DNA from: Halanaerobiales bacterium
GTDB taxonomy: Bacteria; Bacillota; Halanaerobiia; Halanaerobiales; JADQBU01
Assembly: GCA_016278435.1 (NCBI GenBank)
Contig: JADQBU010000068.1
Coordinates: forward strand, 1 to 11,697
Length of the DNA stretch: 11,697 nt
Direction of reading: 5' to 3'
Notes under the pieces: model-generated
The model's database searches: none
Told to the model about the DNA's origin: nothing
The model's input: only the letters and a program-made list of their open reading frames with translations
Part shown: piece after piece, positions 7,284 through 11,697 of the stretch
Position numbering within the stretch: position 1 is the stretch's first letter
Layout of the letters: every line of letters starts with the position of its first letter
Position numbers and translations under genes: made by a program

Positions 7284-7661
7284 TATTCTTCCCCTTCCTC
7301 ATATTTTGACGGACACTGAAGCATTAATTTTGATACAATAAATTTATTGTCTTCCAGTTTCCCTACAACTATTAAATCCTGGCTGTGATCAAAATTATCG
7401 GGTTTGACCCCATTATATACCATCTTCATTGTATTCTCTCCATCGGTAAGTTCAAAGCTGAGAAGTGGCTGCCCGGGATTCCAATTGATACTATCTTTAA
7501 CCAGGTCCCCTTTTACCCTTATCTTCTTATCACCTGGATCCAGACTCTTCAACTCTGAAAGTGTATAAAGAAACAGAACCGCTGAAACTCTGGTAGGCCA
7601 GATAACCAAATATTATAATAGCTATAATCAAAATGATAACAATCTTTTTTCTAAAACCCAT
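7283..7661 (-). CDS. ccmE: Heme chaperone CcmE, CxxxY type, with a frameshift between anchor and OB-fold domain
   Basis: CcmE carries heme from CcmC to CcmF. The N-terminal anchor starts with ATG at 7661 (MGFRKKIVIILIIAIIIFG…) and runs in one frame to a TGA at 7530-7532, only 43 codons. The OB-fold domain (YTLSELKS…, IRVKGDLV, SFELTDGEN, LIVVGKLEDNKF) continues in the next frame to the stop at 7283. That frame is closed upstream by a TAA at 7613-7615. The full span is 379 bases, one more than a multiple of three, so one surplus base explains the break. Both frames encode Leu-Tyr-Thr near 7560-7570, where the shift most likely lies. The TTG at 7607-7609 would give a protein without an anchor and is not the real start. 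Instead of the usual heme-binding His, the C-terminus has CPSKY, the CxxxY motif of variant CcmE. The ATG is 4 bases after the ahbAB stop, with an AGAGGA site upstream. Sequencing error, a true mutation or recoding are all possible. Confidence 0.85.
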
Positions 7662-7665
7662 ATCA

Positions 7666-8685
7666 TCATTCCTCTATAAAAAATTGCATGCTGGTTTTTT
7701 TTAATTCTTCTGTACTGAAGAGTAGATCATGTTCTTTAATAACCAACTTTTGTGCAAAATCTGCAGCAGTCCTTCTGACTTCCCCGTTGGCCTTACCGTG
7801 AATCATGGCATAAAGATTATAGGGCCACTCCGGATAAGTCTTGCGCTGATAACAGTGACTTACTTCTGGTAAACCGGCCAGCTTTTCTCCAACCGTATCT
7901 GCCCTTTCTCCGGACACCCGGCAGACAAACATACCGTTGGCTGTATAACCGGAATCCCGGTGGTAAAGAATGCCTCCTACCCGCCTTAAAATCCCCATTT
8001 TTTTCATCTCCTGCAGCCTGAACAGAACCTGATCCCTGGTTATGCCTGTTTTTCCGGCAATCTGTCTATAGGGATTTAAACAGAGTGGAATGTTGCCTTC
8101 GATTTCTTTGATCAAAGCCCGGTCCAGTTCATCTATCTCCTCATTATCACCTTTTCTTATATTAATTTCATTACTTTTTAATATATTTTCATTACTTTTC
8201 TTGTTACTCTTACCGTTCCCCTTGCTGTTTTCACCACTTTCCATATCAAAGAAAACCCTTAATTTATAGGACTTTGTCCGGGGAAGTTCATATACTTCAT
8301 CAATATCCATCTTTTCTGCTATACTTTCCAGAAATATCTCTTTTTCCTTTTCCTCCTGCGTAGAAAGGGTAAACCAGAGATTTAAGCGGTTATCCCGCCG
8401 GTAATTATGGGTTACTCCTGGATGGGAATTGACAATTTCTACTACCTTATAAAAACAATTTTCTGGTACATTCATGGCAATCAGGGTGCTTTTATAACCA
8501 AGACTGCTACTGTTGAAAACACCACCTATCCTCCGGATATAACCACTATCCCGCAAATGTTGTAAACGGTCAATAACCTCTTCTTCCTCTATTTCCAGGA
8601 AACTGGCGACCTCCTGAAATGGTCCCTCCTTCAGGGGTAACCCCTGCTGAATTTTATTCAAAAGTTTCTTATCTATATCATCCAT
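7666..8685 (-). CDS. ahbAB: Fused siroheme decarboxylase AhbA-AhbB
   Basis: This protein of 339 residues contains two Lrp/AsnC-like modules in tandem. Module 1 (about 1-148) has a winged helix ending SGYIRRIGGVFN and an effector-like domain with HNYRRD (93-98) and NLWFT, as in AhbA. Module 2 (about 184-339) has GILRRVGGILYHRDSGY and HCYQRKTYPEWPYNLYAMIHG, the pattern of AhbB; it is cited as HCYQRKT and WPYNLYAMIHG. These proteins remove two carboxyl groups from siroheme, giving 12,18-didecarboxysiroheme on the alternative heme pathway. They are usually two separate subunits; here they are joined by a hydrophilic Ser/Asn/Lys-rich linker (about 150-183). The context is downstream of cobA-hemD and just before ccmE. 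The ATG at 8685 has AGGTG 9 bases upstream. A GTG at 8697 would add four residues but has a poorer site. A transcription regulator is less likely given the decarboxylase motifs. Homologous NirDL-type proteins of heme d1 synthesis are the alternative. Confidence 0.88.
   Translation of the reverse strand: MDDIDKKLLNKIQQGLPLKEGPFQEVASFLEIEEEEVIDRLQHLRDSGYIRRIGGVFNSSSLGYKSTLIAMNVPENCFYKVVEIVNSHPGVTHNYRRDNRLNLWFTLSTQEEKEKEIFLESIAEKMDIDEVYELPRTKSYKLRVFFDMESGENSKGNGKSNKKSNENILKSNEINIRKGDNEEIDELDRALIKEIEGNIPLCLNPYRQIAGKTGITRDQVLFRLQEMKKMGILRRVGGILYHRDSGYTANGMFVCRVSGERADTVGEKLAGLPEVSHCYQRKTYPEWPYNLYAMIHGKANGEVRRTAADFAQKLVIKEHDLLFSTEELKKTSMQFFIEE
8166..8199 (-). repeat. 21-base in-frame repeat in the AhbAB linker
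   Basis: The 13-base word TTTCATTACTTTT occurs at 8166-8178 and again at 8187-8199 on the + strand, exactly 21 bases apart. On the coding strand this gives two 7-residue units, KSNENIL and KSNEINI, with a further KSN just before. The linker seems to have grown by slippage. Confidence 0.7.
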
Positions 8686-8769
8686 TAGATCCCACACCTA
8701 TCCATTAATTAAAGTAATTAATCTCACGCTTAATAGTCTTCTTAACAGCCGGTTAAAAAGGAGTTTAAA

Positions 8770-10260
8770 TCAGAAATATCCTTTGATAGCCTCTACAAGT
8801 CCTTTAATACTGTGCTCTTCAGCCGCTATTTCAACCCTGAAACCGAGTTTTTCCGCTTCCCGGGCTGTAACCGGTCCTATACAGGCTGCAGGTATCTCCC
8901 TGATCTTTTCTATCTCGTCTTCCAGTATCATGTAAAGGTTCCGGACAGTCGAAGGGCTGGTAAAAGTAAGTAGATCCAGACTTCTCTCTTTGATATGAGA
9001 ACACAGGTACTCACCATCAAAAGCAACCGGTAAAACTGTTCTATATATTGAAATATTTTTGACCCGGTGGCCGGCTTTTTCAAGTCTGACTACCATCTCT
9101 TCAGTGGCAATATCTGCCCTGGGTAGTAAGATGCTCTTTTCACCCCTGATTTTTTCTAAAAACCCATCAACCATTTCAGCAGTTGTAAAACTTACCGGCA
9201 TATAATCAGGCTTAATACCATGTTCCTGTAAAGTGCTGCCCGTAGCATTTCCGATAACACCAAATTTTATATGGGAAAATCTCCTGATATCCAGATTGAA
9301 TAACTTTAAAGCCTGAAAAAAATAATTAACCCCATTCTTGCTGGTAAAAAATATCCATTCATATCGTTCCGGGGAGGCAAGTGTATTCCTTACTTCCTCA
9401 TTTATAACAGGACCCTTGATCTCAATTGTAGGATAGTACAGGATTTCTCCTCCCAGGTCTTCTATCAAATTCCCAAAACCTTCATGCTGCCCCCAGGGTC
9501 TGGTTATCATTATCCTCTTTCCGGCCAGTGGTCCCTGGTTGAACCAGCTAATCTTATCTCTTAAATTGACTACTTCCCCGATGATAGTCAAAACCGGGGG
9601 TTTAATCTCTTTCTCCCTGACCCGGGCTGCAATATCCTTCAGTTTACCGCTGATAACCTGCTGGTTACTGGTAGTTCCATAATGGACCACAGCAACCGGC
9701 CTGTCCTCGTCCTGGCCATTTTCCATTAACCCGGAAGTGATCCTTTCCAGATTCTTTAGTCCCATCACAATAATAATCGTCCCCGTCAGAGAATCCATAC
9801 TGGTAAAATCAAGCCGGTCCGGATTATGTCCGGTAAAAACATGAAAGGAAGAACTGATACCCCGGTGAGTAACCGGAATTCCGGCATATGTAGCAGCAGC
9901 TATGACAGAAGAAATACCGGGTACTATCTCAAACTCAACCCCGGCTTCTTTAAAGGTCAAAGCCTCTTCTCCACCCCGGCCGAAGACAAAGGGATCTCCT
10001 CCTTTTAATCGCACTACTTTCCTGTCCTTTTTAGCCTCTTTTACAAGTATTTCGTTTATCTCAGACTGGGAAAAACTATGCTCCCCCCGGGACTTGCCCA
10101 CATAAATTTTCTCAATATCAGGCGGGATAAAGGCCAGCAAGGAAGGATTAACCAGCCTGTCATAAAATATAACATCTGCTTCTTTAAGAAGATTAAGCCC
10201 TCGCTGTGTAATTAACCGGTAATCACCGGGACCAGCTCCTACCAGATATACCTTATTCAT
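8770..10260 (-). CDS. cobA-hemD: Bifunctional uroporphyrinogen-III C-methyltransferase / uroporphyrinogen-III synthase (CobA-HemD)
   Basis: This is a 496-residue fusion. Residues 1 to about 243 are a complete SAM-dependent methyltransferase (SUMT), with VGAGPGD at 7-13, RLKGGDPFVFGRGGEE at 84-99, VPGISSVIAAATYAGIPVTHR (written as VPGISS at 113-118 and GIPVTHR at 127-133) and MGLKNL. It makes precorrin-2. Residues about 247-496 are HemD, with KRIMITRP, WIFFTSKNGVNYF and LTFTSPSTVRNL, which closes hydroxymethylbilane to uroporphyrinogen III. This fusion is common in Firmicutes. With AhbAB next door it can supply siroheme for heme. The ATG overlaps the end of hemC by 8 bases. No precorrin-2 dehydrogenase/ferrochelatase domain is fused, so that step must be encoded elsewhere, possibly upstream of the window. 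A 72- to 84-base AT-rich gap to ahbAB shows no clear promoter. Confidence 0.95.
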   Translation of the reverse strand: MNKVYLVGAGPGDYRLITQRGLNLLKEADVIFYDRLVNPSLLAFIPPDIEKIYVGKSRGEHSFSQSEINEILVKEAKKDRKVVRLKGGDPFVFGRGGEEALTFKEAGVEFEIVPGISSVIAAATYAGIPVTHRGISSSFHVFTGHNPDRLDFTSMDSLTGTIIIVMGLKNLERITSGLMENGQDEDRPVAVVHYGTTSNQQVISGKLKDIAARVREKEIKPPVLTIIGEVVNLRDKISWFNQGPLAGKRIMITRPWGQHEGFGNLIEDLGGEILYYPTIEIKGPVINEEVRNTLASPERYEWIFFTSKNGVNYFFQALKLFNLDIRRFSHIKFGVIGNATGSTLQEHGIKPDYMPVSFTTAEMVDGFLEKIRGEKSILLPRADIATEEMVVRLEKAGHRVKNISIYRTVLPVAFDGEYLCSHIKERSLDLLTFTSPSTVRNLYMILEDEIEKIREIPAACIGPVTAREAEKLGFRVEIAAEEHSIKGLVEAIKGYF

Positions 10261-11203
10261 AACCTTTTGTCAGCTCCTTTAAAATCAGATCTCCTCCAGC
10301 ATCTAAAATCTCTTCTGCCAGTATTTTTCCATATCTTTCAGCATCTTCCAGCTTAATTTCTGCTTTCAATTCCCGGCGGATATATTTCTCACCATCTATT
10401 CCGGCCAGAAACCCTGTCAACTCCAGATAAAACATATTCTCAACTGCCGGCATTAGCCGGGCATGAGCACCAATGGGAAGGTGACAGCTACCGTCCAGTG
10501 CTGCAAGAAATCCCCTCTCTGCCCTACTGGCAGTCCTGACAGTAGGGCTATCGAGTGATTTTAGAATCTCTTTTACTTCCTCATTTTCTTTTCTTATCTC
10601 AATAGCCAGTGTACCCTGACCAACAGCCGGAATACAGATTTCACGGGGAAGATATTGGGTAATTATATCTTTTAAGCCCAGACGGTGAATTCCAGCCGCA
10701 GCCAGAATTATTCCCTCCAGCTTATCTTCTTTCATTTTACGTATCCTGGTTTCTACATTACCACGGATACCGGTAAACTCCAGATCAGGCCGATAGTGTT
10801 GCAACTGGACCTGGCGTCTGAGACTACCGGTACCGAACCTGGCTCCCCGGGGTAATTTATCCAGTTTTTGACCCTCCCGGGAAATCAATACATCAGACGG
10901 GTCTTCTCTCTCCGGGAAAAAGACCAGCTCAAAGGCACTATTCACCCGGGCCGGCATATCCTTAAGGCTGTGGACAGCCATATCAATCTCCCCATTAAGT
11001 AGAGCATGTTCAATTTCCTTGATAAAAAGTCCCTTGCCACCAACACTGTTCAGGGCTTTATGGAGTATCCTATCACCGGTTGTTTTTATTTTCTTAACCT
11101 GATAATTATACGCAGGGGCTACTTCTGAAAGAACCTTGATGACCATCCCGGTCTGTTTAAGTGCCAGATTACTACCCCTTGTTCCAACTATAATATCTTT
11201 CAA
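10253..11203 (-). CDS. hemC: Porphobilinogen deaminase (hydroxymethylbilane synthase) HemC
   Basis: This 316-residue cytoplasmic enzyme joins four porphobilinogen units into hydroxymethylbilane. Visible signatures are VGTRGSNLAL near the start, the catalytic aspartate D82 in HSLKDMP, substrate-binding arginines R129-R130 in GTGSLRR and R147 in GIRGNVETR, and C240 in DGSCHLPIGA, which holds the dipyrromethane cofactor. Length is normal. The start is TTG, supported by a strong AGGAGG-type site, with the family's N-terminus beginning right after it. TTGA overlaps the hemA stop by four bases, so translation is probably coupled. Its end overlaps cobA-hemD. Confidence 0.97.
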   Translation of the reverse strand: MKDIIVGTRGSNLALKQTGMVIKVLSEVAPAYNYQVKKIKTTGDRILHKALNSVGGKGLFIKEIEHALLNGEIDMAVHSLKDMPARVNSAFELVFFPEREDPSDVLISREGQKLDKLPRGARFGTGSLRRQVQLQHYRPDLEFTGIRGNVETRIRKMKEDKLEGIILAAAGIHRLGLKDIITQYLPREICIPAVGQGTLAIEIRKENEEVKEILKSLDSPTVRTASRAERGFLAALDGSCHLPIGAHARLMPAVENMFYLELTGFLAGIDGEKYIRRELKAEIKLEDAERYGKILAEEILDAGGDLILKELTKGYE

Positions 11204-11697
11204 GAAATTCCCTCCTGCTCAGCTGAAAAAATTTCTTTCATTATGTCCAGATAACTTTCTGCCTGCTCTTCCCGGGCCAGTTTCTTCATATTGAGGATAA
11301 CCCGGTTAAAGAGTTTTTTGCTTAAATGTCCAGCAAAATCATTTAATTTATCCTCAACCTCATCATCAAAACCAAGATGTTTGACAGCACCCGGCAACTC
11401 CCGGGCAATAATCTCAGCATTAACACTTTTAATATTTTTTATAACCGGCACAACTTCCTGCCAGTTTAACCATTCTCTAGTATTCTGAATCGCCTCATCC
11501 AGATAAACTCTGGCTTCTTCCACTTCTTCCAGCCGTGATTGTTTATTAATCTCAATCTGTTCTGCCAGTTGATCAATATTAAAAAGATCGATAGCGGAAA
11601 ATTCGCCGATAACCGGTTCAATATCACGGGGAACACCGAGGTCAATTATACAGAGTTCCTTCCCTTCTTGATAAAAATCTATAAATTTCTCCCTGTG
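11200..11697 (-). CDS. hemA: Glutamyl-tRNA reductase HemA, C-terminal part (gene continues beyond window)
   Basis: The frame is open to the last base of the window, giving the final 165 residues. HemA reduces glutamyl-tRNA to glutamate-1-semialdehyde, the first step of C5-route tetrapyrrole synthesis. The visible part starts at the end of the NADPH domain, with IIDLGVPRDIEP at about 17-28 and LFNIDQL at 38-44. It continues into the long alpha-helical dimerisation domain, with a conserved-type LFNRVILNMKKLA near residue 130. The catalytic cysteine lies in the missing N-terminal domain. A GTG at 11521-11523 is internal and should not be taken as the start. The stop overlaps the TTG start of hemC. 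The promoter of the operon lies outside the window. Confidence 0.95.
   Translation of the reverse strand, partial: HREKFIDFYQEGKELCIIDLGVPRDIEPVIGEFSAIDLFNIDQLAEQIEINKQSRLEEVEEARVYLDEAIQNTREWLNWQEVVPVIKNIKSVNAEIIARELPGAVKHLGFDDEVEDKLNDFAGHLSKKLFNRVILNMKKLAREEQAESYLDIMKEIFSAEQEGIS
11211..11217 (-). promoter_or_regulatory. Strong ribosome binding site of hemC, inside the end of hemA
   Basis: On the - strand this reads CAGGAGG, followed by GAATTTC and the TTG at 11203. The spacing is ideal and it fixes the TTG as the start. Confidence 0.8.

Noticed and set aside
7283..7609. A complete ccmE starting at the TTG at 7607-7609
   Set aside because: This would give a protein without the membrane anchor and with an unrelated N-terminus. 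The anchor is plainly encoded just upstream in the other frame, with a good ribosome binding site.
7666..8685. Lrp/AsnC-type transcription regulator for the operon
   Set aside because: Both halves have the winged helix and effector-like fold of that family, but the motifs HNYRRD, HCYQRKT and YNLYAMIHG and the place between siroheme and cytochrome c genes point to siroheme decarboxylase.
8704..8720. TTAATTA-AAG-TAATTAA palindrome before ahbAB as an operator
   Set aside because: Very AT-rich and short. In this AT-rich gap such a palindrome is easily due to chance, and no promoter elements accompany it.
1..11697. CRISPR arrays, tRNA or rRNA genes, transposase genes
   Set aside because: No regularly spaced direct repeats, no recognisable tRNA or rRNA sequence, and no transposase or phage gene were seen on either strand.

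Overview
The window looks like the chromosome of an anaerobic, low-to-moderate GC Firmicutes-type bacterium that makes c-type cytochromes. The reasons are the codon and base composition, strong AGGAGG-type ribosome binding sites with GTG and TTG starts, a YkvI-family membrane protein, and a siroheme-dependent (Ahb) heme route. A respiring member of the Halanaerobiales or a similar group would fit, but that is a guess from gene content and not a taxonomic call.

Left part, + strand (1 to about 1971): the 3' end of an aldo/keto reductase with a C-terminal ferredoxin-like cysteine domain, then a YkvI-family integral membrane protein. From 1972 to 2194 lies a convergent intergenic region. It holds a roughly 150-bp cloverleaf-like imperfect palindrome and, next to it, a perfect 12-bp inverted repeat whose right arm overlaps the end of the next gene.

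Right part, - strand (11697 down to 2195): one long, tightly packed gene series. In transcription order it is hemA (3' part only), hemC, a cobA-hemD fusion, an ahbA-ahbB fusion, ccmE, ccmF, ccmA, ccmB, ccmC, ccmD and an MBL-fold hydrolase. Most junctions overlap or are a few bases apart (1-, 4- and 8-base overlaps; 3- and 4-base gaps). Gaps of 70 to 90 bases occur before ahbAB, ccmC and ccmD.

The genes form a production line. HemA and HemC make hydroxymethylbilane, and HemD and CobA turn it into uroporphyrinogen III and precorrin-2. AhbAB decarboxylates siroheme on the way to heme. CcmABCDEF then exports and attaches heme to apocytochromes c. The radical-SAM enzymes AhbC and AhbD, a precorrin-2 dehydrogenase/chelatase, HemB and HemL are not in the window, and neither is any CcmG, CcmH or CcmI.

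Three points stand out. CcmE is of the CxxxY (cysteine) type and CcmH is absent, which matches the variant 'System I*' of cytochrome c maturation. The ccmE reading frame is broken by a one-base surplus between its membrane anchor and its OB-fold domain. Two small or hidden pieces are easily missed: a 43-codon ccmD with a GTG start, and the true N-terminus of ccmE.
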